Source: Phaeobacter sp. 22II1-1F12B (GTDB taxonomy: Bacteria; Pseudomonadota; Alphaproteobacteria; Rhodobacterales; Rhodobacteraceae). From it: a stretch of 64,000 nucleotides of DNA. The stretch spans positions 124,001 through 188,000 of the forward strand of contig NZ_AQQP01000004.1 in the NCBI RefSeq assembly GCF_002210165.1. Reading direction: 5' to 3'. The position numbers and the translations under genes were made by a program. Under the pieces are notes generated by a model. The model did no database searches. It was not told where the DNA came from and saw only the letters and a list, made by a program, of their open reading frames with translations. Of the stretch, positions 52,679-62,492 are shown piece after piece (the first letter of the stretch is position 1; each line of letters opens with the position of its first letter).

Positions 52679-53790
52679 TGTCTGCACCACTTGCTGGACT
52701 GAAAGTCATTGAACTTGCTCGGATTCTGGCCGGCCCTTGGGCCGGTCAGACTCTGTCTGACCTCGGCGCCGAGGTCATCAAGGTTGAATCTCCCAAAGGC
52801 GATGATACCCGTGCCTGGGGCCCCCCATTCGTGACCCGGGACGAGGATGTCTCTGCCTCGTATTTCCATTCGGCCAATCGCGGCAAGGCGTCGGTCACTA
52901 TCGATTTCTCGAAGCCGGAAGGTCAGGAGAAAATCCGCGAGATGATCAAGGACGCGGATATCCTGATCGAGAATTTCAAGGTGGGCGGTCTGGCGAAATA
53001 CGGTCTGGATTATGACAGTCTGGCCAAGATTAATCCGCGCCTGATCTATTGCTCGATCACCGGCTTTGGCCAGACCGGGCCTTATTCGCACCGCGCGGGC
53101 TATGATTTCATCATTCAGGGCATGTCGGGTCTGATGTCGATCACCGGCGATCCCGAAGGCCAGCCTCAGAAAGCCGGTGTGGCGATCACCGATATCTTTA
53201 CCGGAGTCTATTCGGTGACAGGTATTCTTGCCGCTCTGCATCAGCGTGAAAAGACCGGGCGTGGGCAGCATATCGACATGGCGCTTCTGGACGTGGCGGT
53301 TGCCGTCACCGCGAACCAGGCGATGAACTACCTGACGACAGGTGTCGCGCCGGGCCGCATGGGCAACGCGCATATGAACCTGACGCCCTACGAGGTGTTC
53401 GACTGTTCGGATGGTTACATCATCATCGCAACGGGTAATGACGGGCAGTACCAGCGTCTGTGTCGTCTTCTGGGGCTGGATGACATGGCCGAAGCGCCAG
53501 AATTTCTGCACAACAAGGACCGCATCGCCAACCGCCGTGTCATGATCGCGCGTCTGAACGGTGCGACGGCAGGTTGGACCAAGGAAGATTTGCTTAAAGG
53601 ATGTGAATCACAAGGTGTTCCTGCCGGGCCGATCAATGATTTGGCCGAGGTCATGGCCGATCCGCAGGTGGTTGCCCGACAGATGCAGATCGAACTCGAC
53701 GGTGTGCCAGGCGTGCGTTCGCCATTTCGTTTTTCCGATGCGGAACTGGCGCTGACGCGACCGGGGCCGAAACTGGGCGAAGATGACTGA
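52678..53790 (+). CDS. CaiB/BaiF-family CoA transferase
   Basis: The 370-residue protein is a class III CoA transferase. It has the opening GLKVIELARILAGPWAGQTLSDLGAEVIKVE pattern, DILIENFKVGGLAKYGLDY, and GQHIDMALLDVAV with the catalytic aspartate region. Acyl donor and acceptor are not evident. It shares one base with the dsbA-like stop codon, an unusual pairing that may be by chance. A terminator follows directly. Confidence 0.9.
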   Translation: MSAPLAGLKVIELARILAGPWAGQTLSDLGAEVIKVESPKGDDTRAWGPPFVTRDEDVSASYFHSANRGKASVTIDFSKPEGQEKIREMIKDADILIENFKVGGLAKYGLDYDSLAKINPRLIYCSITGFGQTGPYSHRAGYDFIIQGMSGLMSITGDPEGQPQKAGVAITDIFTGVYSVTGILAALHQREKTGRGQHIDMALLDVAVAVTANQAMNYLTTGVAPGRMGNAHMNLTPYEVFDCSDGYIIIATGNDGQYQRLCRLLGLDDMAEAPEFLHNKDRIANRRVMIARLNGATAGWTKEDLLKGCESQGVPAGPINDLAEVMADPQVVARQMQIELDGVPGVRSPFRFSDAELALTRPGPKLGEDD

Positions 53791-53801
53791 TTGCTGAGAA
53801 T

Positions 53802-53822
53802 GGGGCCTTCGGGCCCCGTTTT
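53802..53822 (+). terminator. Rho-independent terminator after the CoA transferase gene
   Basis: Arms GGGGCC (53802-53807) and GGCCCC (53812-53817) with a TTCG tetraloop are followed by GTTTT. It sits between two convergent genes. Confidence 0.85.
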
Positions 53823-53831
53823 CATATCGGC

Positions 53832-54827
53832 CTATGGCGCGGGGGCGGTCTTTCGCAGCTTTTCTTCTAGTATCTCGCCGTCGATCGTCAGGCGCACGGG
53901 CAGGGTGATCACCTTGCTGCGAAACGAGGCGGGCAGGCGCGCGGCGTCCTTTTCGGTCGTGACAAGTTGGGCGTTGCGATAGAACGCCTCTTTCTCAAGT
54001 CGCGTCAGCAAGGCGGTGGTCAGGGGCTGGTGGTCGTCGAGCGATTCAGCGCGGATCAGATCGGCCCCAAGACCGCGCAGGGTGGCAAAGAACTTCTCCG
54101 GATGGCCGATGCCGGCAAAGGCAAGAACACGGGCGTCGGACCAGTCCATGCCCGTCTGTAGCGGCTCGAGCACGCCGGTTGCATGGGGCAGCTTGATCTG
54201 GTCGCGCCATTGATCCGCAAAAGCCGTCTGCTTGTCTGCGGGGCCGATTGAGAGAAGCACATCCGCGCGGGCAAGCCCTGTATCCACCGGCTCGCGCAGG
54301 GGGCCGGCGGGCAGGCAGCGCCCGTTTCCAAACCCAGCCGCCGCATCGACCACCACGATAGAAAGATCCTTGGCCACTGAGGGGTTCTGAAACCCGTCGT
54401 CGAGAACAATCACCGTTGCGCCACCTTCAGCGGCGGCCCGTACCCCGGCAGCGCGGTCGCGCGAGACCCAGACTTCGGCAAAGGCCGAGAGCAGCAGCGG
54501 TTCGTCCCCTGTTTCATCGGCTTTGTGTTCGGCCGGGATGACGCGGACAGGCCCGGTGATAGAGCCGCCATAGCCTCGGCTGACCACATGCGGTTCGTGT
54601 CCCATCCGCCGCAGAGTTTCGACGAGCCAGATGACCGTCGGCGTCTTGCCGGTGCCGCCCGCGTTCAGATTGCCGACGCAGATAACCGGGACAATCGCGC
54701 GAAACGGCGTTCCCTGTTTCAGGCGTCTTGCCGTTGCTTTCGCATAGAGATGGCCCAGCGGAGAGAGCAGGCGAGCCCGCCAGTCTGGGCTGTCGGGCGA
54801 GGTATTCCAGAAGTCAGGGGCGCGCAT
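53832..54827 (-). CDS. lpxK: Tetraacyldisaccharide 4'-kinase
   Basis: LpxK adds the 4'-phosphate during lipid A synthesis at the inner membrane. The 331-residue protein has the family opening RAPDFW, a P-loop in [26 protein letters not shown], and VLDDGFQ. I use the ATG at 54827, which overlaps the waaA stop by 14 nt; a longer frame starts nine codons earlier. It is co-transcribed with waaA, the usual order in alphaproteobacteria. Confidence 0.94.
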   Translation of the reverse strand: MRAPDFWNTSPDSPDWRARLLSPLGHLYAKATARRLKQGTPFRAIVPVICVGNLNAGGTGKTPTVIWLVETLRRMGHEPHVVSRGYGGSITGPVRVIPAEHKADETGDEPLLLSAFAEVWVSRDRAAGVRAAAEGGATVIVLDDGFQNPSVAKDLSIVVVDAAAGFGNGRCLPAGPLREPVDTGLARADVLLSIGPADKQTAFADQWRDQIKLPHATGVLEPLQTGMDWSDARVLAFAGIGHPEKFFATLRGLGADLIRAESLDDHQPLTTALLTRLEKEAFYRNAQLVTTEKDAARLPASFRSKVITLPVRLTIDGEILEEKLRKTAPAP

Positions 54828-56058
54828 GTGCGGCGGCCTTCTGGTCGAGCCCATCGATGATCTGTTCGATCAACCCGTCGGTGAGCGCGGCGCTTTCGGT
54901 CACGACCTCCCATCCCGCAAGTGCCATGGCAGCAGAATGATCGGGGGCGATGAGGTGGATCAGCGCGGCGGCAAGGCTTTCGCCATCGTTCACAGTGCGC
55001 GCGGCACCTGCTGCGGACAGGCGCGAATAGCTGTCGATATGCGCGCTGACATTGGGGCCATAGATGATGGCTGACCCGAGCGCCGCCGCATCCAGCGGGC
55101 TGATGCCGCGCGCATCCTTTTCGAGTGAGCAGGCGAGAAAGGCCAGGGGCGCCACGCGGTACCAAAGTCCCAGATCTGCCGTGTCGGAGCATATTATGAT
55201 CTGGACGTTGTCCTCGATTGGATCGGCCTTGTCCCAGTCGGCGTATCGCAGCTGGCGCGCGGTGACCTTGGCCTTTAGCACCTCCAGATCGTTGCGATCC
55301 GCCAGTGTCAGGATCAGGAGCAGACGGTGCGCCAGCCGCATGGCTGTACGATGCGCGGTCAACACCATGTCGAATTCGGAACCCAGTACCTTGACGCCAA
55401 GCCAGACCGGGCGGCCGCCAAGGTCGTTCATGACATCGTCCAGATCTTGGGAAAGGCAGTCCGGCGGCAGGGCGCTGGGGCGCAGGCGTGGGGCGACGGA
55501 AAGCTTATCGGCCGTTATCCCGAGCCGCCTGATCGCATGTAGCGTGGAGTCGTTGTTCACGACGATCTTGTCAAAGAAGTCGAGCGTTGTTCGCGCCAGC
55601 GTGGGAATCCAGCTGCGTCGATGGGGCTGCATGTCTGCTTCGCTGACATCGCATAGGATCATCGGAATACCATGTTCCGAGGCGCAGTTCACGAGGTTGA
55701 TCATGAAACGCCCGCCTGCCCAGAGACAGACATCCGGCAGCCAATGTTCGATAAAAGGCCGCCCGCCGGAGGGGTGATCGGATTCGAGACCAAACACCCA
55801 GTCGACGCCGTCCGGCGGCCCGTCGGGCGACGGGTGTTCGATCGCGGCGCGATCAAAAGTTACGAGAACATGGATGTCGGGCCGCTGCTGGCGCATGCGT
55901 GCGGCAATGTCCCCAAGGGCGTCGAAACGCATGTGATCCGTCGCATGCATCCAGACAAGCTCGCCCTTTGGGCGAGGCGGGAATTGCCACTGGGCGAGGC
56001 CCGCCTGATTACGTCGCGAAAGCGCCCGATAGGCCGCAAGACCCAGTGATTTTGCCAA
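54814..56058 (-). CDS. waaA: 3-deoxy-D-manno-octulosonic acid transferase
   Basis: WaaA adds KDO to lipid A. The 414-residue glycosyltransferase has the [14 protein letters not shown] and [15 protein letters not shown] segments and a C-terminal domain with [21 protein letters not shown], which binds CMP-KDO in the family. The usual N-terminal hydrophobic anchor is weak here. It precedes lpxK with a 14-nt overlap and follows a small DUF4170 gene by 3 nt. Confidence 0.87.
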   Translation of the reverse strand: MAKSLGLAAYRALSRRNQAGLAQWQFPPRPKGELVWMHATDHMRFDALGDIAARMRQQRPDIHVLVTFDRAAIEHPSPDGPPDGVDWVFGLESDHPSGGRPFIEHWLPDVCLWAGGRFMINLVNCASEHGIPMILCDVSEADMQPHRRSWIPTLARTTLDFFDKIVVNNDSTLHAIRRLGITADKLSVAPRLRPSALPPDCLSQDLDDVMNDLGGRPVWLGVKVLGSEFDMVLTAHRTAMRLAHRLLLILTLADRNDLEVLKAKVTARQLRYADWDKADPIEDNVQIIICSDTADLGLWYRVAPLAFLACSLEKDARGISPLDAAALGSAIIYGPNVSAHIDSYSRLSAAGAARTVNDGESLAAALIHLIAPDHSAAMALAGWEVVTESAALTDGLIEQIIDGLDQKAAAHARP

Positions 56059-56061
56059 GGT

Positions 56062-56304
56062 TCAGCCCAGTTCCTCGGTCGGCGAGGCCTGTGCCTCTTC
56101 GTCCCGCAGGCGGTGAATATGAGCAATGAAATAGCGCATATGGGCATTATCCACGGTGCGCTGGGCTTCGGATTTCCAGGCGTTGAAGGCAGTTTCGTAA
56201 TTCGGGAACATGCCAACAATGTGGATGTCGTCGACGTTCTTGAACTTGTTTTTCTGGGGGTCGACCAATTCGCCTCCAAAAACCAGGTGAAGTCGCTGAA
56301 CCAT
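56062..56304 (-). CDS. DUF4170 protein
   Basis: The 80-residue protein matches the DUF4170 pattern (LHLVFGGELVDP, then HIVGMFPNYETAFNAWKSEAQ, VDNAHMRYFIAH). An AGGGA site precedes the ATG at 56304. It lies 3 nt before waaA on the same strand and after a cysQ-like gene, the usual alphaproteobacterial context. No function is known. Confidence 0.88.
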   Translation of the reverse strand: MVQRLHLVFGGELVDPQKNKFKNVDDIHIVGMFPNYETAFNAWKSEAQRTVDNAHMRYFIAHIHRLRDEEAQASPTEELG

Positions 56305-56366
56305 CTGGAATCCCTTCGATTTGTACGCGATGCATCGCGGCGAAACTACGGTACTGACGAATTGCG

Positions 56367-57170
56367 TCAAGCCCGCGGGATGTCGCGGCGATCCTGTTTG
56401 AGCGATGTTGCGATCTGTTTGTGAATTGACCGGCCCGCCGCGATCAGGCCGTTCTGCATGGGATGGGCGTTGTTGAACTGCAGCGTGCCGCCGGTCCGGT
56501 CGGTACAGACGGCCCCGGCCTCGCGCAGGATTAGGTCGCCTGCGGCGATATCCCATTCCCAGCAGGGGCGCAGGGTCAGCATACCGTCGAACCGGCCTTC
56601 GGCGACCAGCGCCATGCGGTATGCGAGCGAGGGGCGATAGACGCGGCGAAACTCGGGCGAGGTATCCCCGGCCCAGTGGGAGGCGTTGAGAACCGGCCCG
56701 GCGGCAAGGATTTCCGCGCCGGAGAGGTCGCTGGATTCCTTTGGGCCAATGGGCTTTCCGTTCAGGAATGCGCCCTGGCCGAGTGATGCCGAATAGAGAA
56801 GGTCGCGCTTTGGCAGGTAGATTACGCCAGCGATAACAACGCCTTGGTCGACGATAGCGAGCGCGTGCGCCCATGTGTCAGAGCCATCGACAAAGCTGCG
56901 CGTGCCATCGATCGGGTCGATGATAAAGACCTTGTCGCGCGACAGGCGGGCATCGTCGTCTTCGGTTTCCTCGGATAGCCAGCCATAGCCGGGGCGGGCC
57001 GATTGCAACCTGTCGGCGAGGAGGTCATTGACCGCCAGATCGGCCTCGGTGACGGGGCCGGCGTCATCGGGCTTTTCCCATTTCTTCGCGGTTTTGCCGC
57101 TGTAGGTCAGGGCAACTTCCCCGGCGGCGCGGGCCGAGTCGATCAGCAGGTCGAGATCAGCTGCCTGCAA
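56367..57170 (-). CDS. cysQ: 3'(2'),5'-bisphosphate nucleotidase / inositol monophosphatase family
   Basis: The 267-residue protein is a lithium-sensitive magnesium phosphatase with SEETEDDD, DPIDGTRSF and WDIAAGDLI, the metal-binding motifs of the family. CysQ-type members remove PAP made during sulfate assimilation. The start is TTG at 57170, overlapping the pmbA stop region. Inositol monophosphatase activity cannot be excluded, but context with waaA suits the CysQ group. Confidence 0.85.
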   Translation of the reverse strand: MQAADLDLLIDSARAAGEVALTYSGKTAKKWEKPDDAGPVTEADLAVNDLLADRLQSARPGYGWLSEETEDDDARLSRDKVFIIDPIDGTRSFVDGSDTWAHALAIVDQGVVIAGVIYLPKRDLLYSASLGQGAFLNGKPIGPKESSDLSGAEILAAGPVLNASHWAGDTSPEFRRVYRPSLAYRMALVAEGRFDGMLTLRPCWEWDIAAGDLILREAGAVCTDRTGGTLQFNNAHPMQNGLIAAGRSIHKQIATSLKQDRRDIPRA

Positions 57171-58503
57171 GTGTCATCCCCTCGACCAGCAGCGACGGTA
57201 CGACGCGGCTGAGATAGGTGCGGGCATCGTTGGCCGGGATGATCCGGCGCAGCATCTCGTGAAGATTGCCAGCGATGGTGATTTCATTCACCGGGTAGGC
57301 GATTTCACCGTTTTCCACCCAGAAGCCCGACGCACCACGGGAATAGTCGCCGGTATTGGCGTTGATCGTGCTGCCGATCATCGACGTGACGAGCAGCCCG
57401 GTCCCCATATCGCGGATCAGGTCGGTGCGGGTCTTGTCGCCCTGGGTCAGTTCGATGTTCCAGTTGACGGGCGACGGCGCCGAGGAAGTGCCGCGCGCAG
57501 CATTTGCCGTCGAGTCCATGCCAAGCTTGCGGCCACGCGACAGGTCGAGCGTCCACCCGGTCAGGATGCCGTCTTCGACGATGGAGCGTTTGCGTGTCGG
57601 CAGACCTTCGCTGTCGAAAGGGCGCGAGCCGCCGATGCGGGGGCGGTGGGGGTCCTCGATGATCGAGAGATGTTCGGGCAGAACCTGCTCGCCCAGCTTG
57701 CCGATCAGCCATGAAGAACCGCGAGCGACCGCCGCGCCATTTGCTGCGGACAGAAGATGTCCGATGAGCGACGACGAAATTCTTTCGTCGAAGAGAACGG
57801 GGTAGCTGCCGGTGACCGGTTTGCGCGCGCCAAGCCGTTCCACTGCGCGTTCGCCAGCGCGTGTGCCGATTTCTTCCGGGCTACGGAGGTCGGATTGAAA
57901 GATGCGGTGATCGCCATCGACGTCGCGCTCCATCCCGGTGCCGCTGCCGGAAATCGCTTCGGCATAGAGCGAGCGGCTGGTGCGGGCGTATCCGCCAGCG
58001 AAACCGTTGGTGCAGGTCATAAAGACCTGCTGGGCGCCATAGGCCGCGCTTGCCGAGCTTACCTGCGACACGCCATCAACGGCCAGCGCGGCGGCCTCTG
58101 CCCGCAAGGCATCTTTTTCGAGCGTTTCGGGGTCGGGTTCGGCGGATGGATCGGCGAGTTCGAGCGCGTCGATATCCCAGCTTGTGGCAAGCTGCTCGGC
58201 GGCGGCCTGCCCGCAATAGGGATCTTCGGGCGCTTCGCGCGCCATCGCAACGGCGCGTTCGGCCATTTCCGAGATGGTCCGTGCGGAAACATCTGATGCT
58301 GACACCACAGCCTGGCGCTGGCCCAGCAGCACGCGCAGGCCAAGATCGGTTCCCTCTGCGCGTTCCGCATGTTCCAGCCGACCTTCGCGAACGTCGATCG
58401 AGACCGATGTGCCCCGCACGGCCAGCCCGTCGGCGGCGTCGGCCCCTGCTTTGCGGGCGGCGGAAATCAGGTCATTGGTCAGCTGTTCCAGCGATTGCGT
58501 CAT
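57157..58503 (-). CDS. pmbA: TldD/PmbA-family metallopeptidase, PmbA type
   Basis: The 448-residue protein matches PmbA (TldE), the partner of TldD in a protease that matures peptides such as microcins and breaks down others. It has the domains VSIDVREGRLEHAERAEGTDLG at the start and the later RGSSWLIGKLGEQVLPEHLS and ARGTSSAPSPVNWNIE regions. PmbA itself lacks the HExxxH zinc site, which resides in TldD; no tldD is nearby. It overlaps the cysQ start. Confidence 0.92.
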   Translation of the reverse strand: MTQSLEQLTNDLISAARKAGADAADGLAVRGTSVSIDVREGRLEHAERAEGTDLGLRVLLGQRQAVVSASDVSARTISEMAERAVAMAREAPEDPYCGQAAAEQLATSWDIDALELADPSAEPDPETLEKDALRAEAAALAVDGVSQVSSASAAYGAQQVFMTCTNGFAGGYARTSRSLYAEAISGSGTGMERDVDGDHRIFQSDLRSPEEIGTRAGERAVERLGARKPVTGSYPVLFDERISSSLIGHLLSAANGAAVARGSSWLIGKLGEQVLPEHLSIIEDPHRPRIGGSRPFDSEGLPTRKRSIVEDGILTGWTLDLSRGRKLGMDSTANAARGTSSAPSPVNWNIELTQGDKTRTDLIRDMGTGLLVTSMIGSTINANTGDYSRGASGFWVENGEIAYPVNEITIAGNLHEMLRRIIPANDARTYLSRVVPSLLVEGMTLAGS

Positions 58504-58574
58504 GCTTGGTTCCGGTCAGTTGTGCTACCCGCCGGAGGTAGACCCGGCAGGTCCTGCTCGCAAGGGGGCAAATT

Positions 58575-58599
58575 GAAAGGGCCGCAGCTTGGCGGCCCC
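58575..58599 (-). terminator. Hairpin terminator of the DUF2125 gene
   Basis: Arms GGGCCGC (58579-58585) and GCGGCCC (58592-58598) with a 6-nt loop are followed on the minus strand by TTTCAATTT. It lies about 40 nt past the DUF2125 stop codon. Confidence 0.75.
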
Positions 58600-58641
58600 T
58601 TGGTCTAGTTGATCGTGAGTATCGTCAGGAGCGGGCGGGGA

Positions 58642-60168
58642 TTACTTCAGGCGCTGCCCGTTAGCCAAAATCTGGCCCTGTTCGTTGATCTCGATCTTGG
58701 ACTTGAGCGAATCCGGACCTTCGCCGGGGACGGCCAGCATGCCCATCATCATCCGTGCGCCCATGGCGTCCTGAGACGACACGAAGCCCATTTCGATCAG
58801 CTTGTCGAGCAAACCGTTCGCCCCGGTCAGGGAGAGATCCATTTCACCCTGCGGACGCGGCGCGCCGCCAAAACTTTCGAGATCGGAGTTGTCGAAGGTA
58901 AAGCTGCCCTGACCCTCGAGTTTTGCGCCAACCATGGAAATCAGCAGGTTGTTGATGTCGATCTCGTTCAACTCACCCGGCGGTGTGCCAATGGTTTCCA
59001 TCTGCATCGCGGCTTCGGGATCAAGCATGTCGAAGGCAAGCGTCGCCTTGCCGGTGGTGTCTATCGAAACCGTTGCCGGATCGCGGGGCAGGGTGCCCTG
59101 CGGATCGAAGAGGTTCCAGAGCATATCGGACATCTTGAAGTCCTGAAGGTTCATGGCAAAGCTGAAATCCTGCGGGTCTTCGGTTTTTGCCACGGGGAGC
59201 AGGAAGCTGAGCGCGGCCTGCGCCATTTCGAGCGAGACCGGGAAGGGCAGTTCGGATGCGGTTACCGCGACCGTGGTGTTCTGGCTTTTCAGATCATAGC
59301 CGATATTGGTCGAATCCATCTGGACGGCCACCGACCCACCCTGAGACGAGGTGGTTGCGGAGAATTCCTGACCGTCGCCGGACCCCTGAATGTCGCTGTT
59401 GCCAGCGCCATAGGACATGTTGCCCTTCATCTTGAAACCAGCGGCGAGCATGGCGGCCATGTCCGAGTTGTCGAATTCGGTCGGCATTTCACCGGACCCG
59501 TTCATTGAAAGACCGGAAAGTTCGCCCTTGAAGCTGCCCGCATCGGTGGAATCCGGGTCAGAGAAGGTAAGGTCGTAGGACAGTGAATCCGCTTTGTAGT
59601 CCTGCGTGAAAGAGCGCATGTCGCCCAAGGCGATCGTGCTTTCGCCGTTCGAGCCGTTCACGGAGAATTTTGCCTTGATCGCATCCGAAGCGTCCGGTTC
59701 GTCCTCGATTGTGAGGCTCGTGAGTTCGAATTCGAGCGTGTCCGAAGAATGCACATAAGTGTACTGGCTCGGGTCGCCGGAAATGAGCATCTTGCCGTTC
59801 GAATGGGTCATCGTAACCACGGCATCCAGCTCTTCGGTGTCCGAACCCTCGACCTCGACGCTGATCGGCAGCGAGGCGGGGAAGATCGCGTTGACCGTCC
59901 CGTCGCCGTTTTCCACCAGCGCCATCGATGGGATGCCGAGCGTCACAACCGTATCTTCATCGGGGACGGGGATCATCATTTTAAGATTGCTGACTGTCAG
60001 CGTGTCACCGGACGTCTCGGTATCCGCTGTCACGTCATAGCCGGTCGAGGTCAGATAGTTATTCCACTCCTGCCAGACATCCTGCGCGGTCAGGTCGGCA
60101 TAGGCTGCGGGCGCGGAAAGCGAACAGATGAGAGCAGCGCAACTGCCGTACCGGAAATAACGAGTCAT
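58642..60168 (-). CDS. DUF2125 secreted protein
   Basis: The 508-residue protein has a signal peptide (about 1-25, ending PAAYA) and a long beta-rich body with many SNG and GS turns, as in DUF2125/AsmA-like envelope proteins. No enzymatic motif is seen. The ATG at 60168 has an AGAGG site. A role in the periplasm or outer membrane is inferred from the signal peptide only. Confidence 0.83.
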   Translation of the reverse strand: MTRYFRYGSCAALICSLSAPAAYADLTAQDVWQEWNNYLTSTGYDVTADTETSGDTLTVSNLKMMIPVPDEDTVVTLGIPSMALVENGDGTVNAIFPASLPISVEVEGSDTEELDAVVTMTHSNGKMLISGDPSQYTYVHSSDTLEFELTSLTIEDEPDASDAIKAKFSVNGSNGESTIALGDMRSFTQDYKADSLSYDLTFSDPDSTDAGSFKGELSGLSMNGSGEMPTEFDNSDMAAMLAAGFKMKGNMSYGAGNSDIQGSGDGQEFSATTSSQGGSVAVQMDSTNIGYDLKSQNTTVAVTASELPFPVSLEMAQAALSFLLPVAKTEDPQDFSFAMNLQDFKMSDMLWNLFDPQGTLPRDPATVSIDTTGKATLAFDMLDPEAAMQMETIGTPPGELNEIDINNLLISMVGAKLEGQGSFTFDNSDLESFGGAPRPQGEMDLSLTGANGLLDKLIEMGFVSSQDAMGARMMMGMLAVPGEGPDSLKSKIEINEQGQILANGQRLK

Positions 60169-60304
60169 AATCGAACCTCTTTGATGAGCCATCGCGGCAT
60201 CGTCTGTTTTTGGGCCGGGATGGTCAAGGGGGGCGCTTGCAGAGCGTCTGGACCTGTAGGTGCCGAGTGCTTAACAAGAGCTGAAGATTGGCAAGAGGCG
60301 GGCG

Positions 60305-60922
60305 ATGATCGAACTTGATAAAACGGACGGGCTTTGGGTCGTCACCATCAATCGGCAGGACAAGGCGAATTCCGTCACCGAAGCCATGCTGCAGGAACTG
60401 AGCGAAATCGCCGAGGCTGCAGTTGATGCGCGCGGCTTTATCCTGACCGGGCAGGGCAAGGTATTCAGTGCCGGGGCCGATCTTGAGGAAGTGCGTGACA
60501 ACGCTCTGGCGGTTTCACCACTTTGGGAACGGCTGTCGACAGCCATCGCTGCCCTGCCTTGCCTGAGTGTGGCGGCATTGAACGGCACCCTCGCGGGTGG
60601 GTCGATGGGGATGGCTCTTGCCTGCGATCTGCGGATTTCGGTGCCCGAGGCCAATTTCTTTTATCCAGTTCTGAAGCGGGGCGTCCTGCCTCAACCTTCG
60701 GATCCGATGCGCATGGCCGCCCTGATCGGCCCGGCGCGGACCAAGCTGATCCTGATGGGTGGACAGAAAATCTCGGCGGAAAGTGCGTATACTTTCGGTT
60801 TGATCGACAAGATCGTGCCGGGCGAAGAGCTTATGATTACCGCTCGCGATATTCTGGCCGACAGTATCGCCGCCGATCCGACGATTGTCGCCGGGATTTC
60901 GGGCATGTGCGGGCAGGCCTAA
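60305..60922 (+). CDS. Enoyl-CoA hydratase/isomerase family protein, short
   Basis: The 205-residue protein has the crotonase fold: FSAGADLEE (first oxyanion loop) and NGTLAGGSMGMALACDLRI (second). It is about 50 residues shorter than usual because the C-terminal trimerisation helices are mostly missing, so activity is uncertain. No frameshift is visible. It converges with the HNH gene, overlapping it by 4 nt. Confidence 0.85.
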   Translation: MIELDKTDGLWVVTINRQDKANSVTEAMLQELSEIAEAAVDARGFILTGQGKVFSAGADLEEVRDNALAVSPLWERLSTAIAALPCLSVAALNGTLAGGSMGMALACDLRISVPEANFFYPVLKRGVLPQPSDPMRMAALIGPARTKLILMGGQKISAESAYTFGLIDKIVPGEELMITARDILADSIAADPTIVAGISGMCGQA

Positions 60923-61215
60923 AGCCTGCGTTTCCCGGGGATCTTGGATTGGAACCCGGGGGGACGCTTTGCGATCCAGCGAATGAATTTTTCAAGTCTC
61001 GGGTGCGTGCGCAGTGCCTCTATCGTTGCATAGGACCGGGCCAGTTCCGCTTCGCTAAGCGTTGCGTGGATTTCCCTGTGACAGATGTGATGCAAAAGAA
61101 CGGTTGGCCCGCCCTTGCCGCCTTTGAGCTTTGGCACCAGGTGATGAAGGCTCTGGGCGACATCAGGCGGAATAGGGCGCCCGCATAGTGGACAGATCGG
61201 ATCGGTATCGGTCAT
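60919..61215 (-). CDS. Small HNH-domain protein
   Basis: The 98-residue protein has a zinc-binding CPLC pair, then SLHHLVP and HHICHREIHATL, in the order of an HNH nuclease domain. It is a single-domain member with no other motif. Similar small HNH proteins occur alone in alphaproteobacteria, and their role is unclear. It overlaps the convergent crotonase gene by 4 nt. Confidence 0.82.
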   Translation of the reverse strand: MTDTDPICPLCGRPIPPDVAQSLHHLVPKLKGGKGGPTVLLHHICHREIHATLSEAELARSYATIEALRTHPRLEKFIRWIAKRPPGFQSKIPGKRRL

Positions 61216-61286
61216 GAGGCTTGAACCATAACAGTACTCGGGGCAGATGTGGCGGCGATCCGGAGTTTGGCAAGGGCATAGCTTTG

Positions 61287-62492
61287 ATGAGTGATGAGAC
61301 GGGCGAAATCATTTGCGATGCGCTCGTCATCGGCGGCGGCCCGGCGGGATTGATGGCGGCGGGCGAGCTTTCCCGCGCTGGGCATAAGGTGCTGTTGGCC
61401 GAGGCGAAGCCATCCATCGGACGCAAGTTCTTGATGGCCGGGAAATCAGGGCTGAACCTGACGAAGGTCGAAGAGCGCGACAAGTTCATGGCGGCCTACG
61501 GAGAAGCTGCGGCGGTTCTGGAACGGATGCTCGACGCTTTTGGACCTGATGCGGTTCAGGAATGGGCGCAGGGTCTTGGCCAGCCGGTCTTTACCGGTTC
61601 GACCGGGCGGGTGTTCCCCGAGGTGATGAAAGCTTCGCCGCTGCTCCGCGCTTGGCTGCAGGAGCTGGCCGAACGCGGTGTTGAGACGCATACGCGATGG
61701 AGATGGGGAGGGTGTGACGAAGGTTTGGCCGTGTTTGAAACACCCGATGGGTCGGTCCGTGTGCGGGCGAAAGCGACCGTTCTTGCGATGGGTGGGGCCA
61801 GTTGGAAACGGCTGGGCTCTGATGGGCTTTGGGCTGATGTACTGGCTGAAAAAGGCGTCAATCTCGAACCGTTTGCACCGGCCAACGCAGGCATCTGCGT
61901 TGACTGGAGCCCCCATATGGCACCGTACATGGGGCAGCCGCTGAAGAATGTCGCCATTCGTGCCGGTGCTTTTGCATCCCGTGGCGAGGCGGTGATTTCT
62001 GGGCGCGGGTTGGAGGGCGGCGGCATTTATTCCGTATCGCGAGGCGTGCGCGAAGGTGGGGCACTGACAATAGACCTTTTACCGGACCAGAGCGTTGAGG
62101 ACGTGGCCGAAAACCTGTCGCGGCCGCGCGGCAAGGCGAGCCTCAGCAATCATCTGCGCAAAAGGCTGAAGCTGTCCCCGGTGCAGATCGCCTTGCTTAA
62201 TGAATTTGCCCGGCCCTTTCCGGATGAATCGATGGAGTTTGCGTCCCGTATCAAAGCGGTGCCCGTGCGTCACGGCGGTTTTCGCCCGATGGACGAAGCG
62301 ATTTCGACCGCAGGTGGTGTTGCCTGGCAAGCGCTGGATGACACCCTGATGTTGCGCGAGCTTCCCGGTGTTTTCTGCGCCGGAGAGATGATTGACTGGG
62401 AGGCACCGACGGGGGGGTATCTTTTGACGGCCTGCCTAGCGACAGGGCGCTGGGTGGGGCGGGCGGCGTCGGACTGGTTGGTGAAGCGCTAA
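61287..62492 (+). CDS. FAD-dependent flavoprotein, HI0933/YhiN-like
   Basis: The 401-residue protein has an N-terminal Rossmann FAD site (ALVIGGGPAGLMAAGELSRAGHKV), then MAGKSGLNLTK, typical of the HI0933/YhiN (BaiN-like) group. The ending carries GVFCAGEMIDWEAPTGGYLL, the second FAD-contact motif. The substrate is unknown. I use the ATG at 61287, with an AAGGG about 10 nt before. It converges with holA by a 4-nt overlap. Confidence 0.88.
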   Translation: MSDETGEIICDALVIGGGPAGLMAAGELSRAGHKVLLAEAKPSIGRKFLMAGKSGLNLTKVEERDKFMAAYGEAAAVLERMLDAFGPDAVQEWAQGLGQPVFTGSTGRVFPEVMKASPLLRAWLQELAERGVETHTRWRWGGCDEGLAVFETPDGSVRVRAKATVLAMGGASWKRLGSDGLWADVLAEKGVNLEPFAPANAGICVDWSPHMAPYMGQPLKNVAIRAGAFASRGEAVISGRGLEGGGIYSVSRGVREGGALTIDLLPDQSVEDVAENLSRPRGKASLSNHLRKRLKLSPVQIALLNEFARPFPDESMEFASRIKAVPVRHGGFRPMDEAISTAGGVAWQALDDTLMLRELPGVFCAGEMIDWEAPTGGYLLTACLATGRWVGRAASDWLVKR

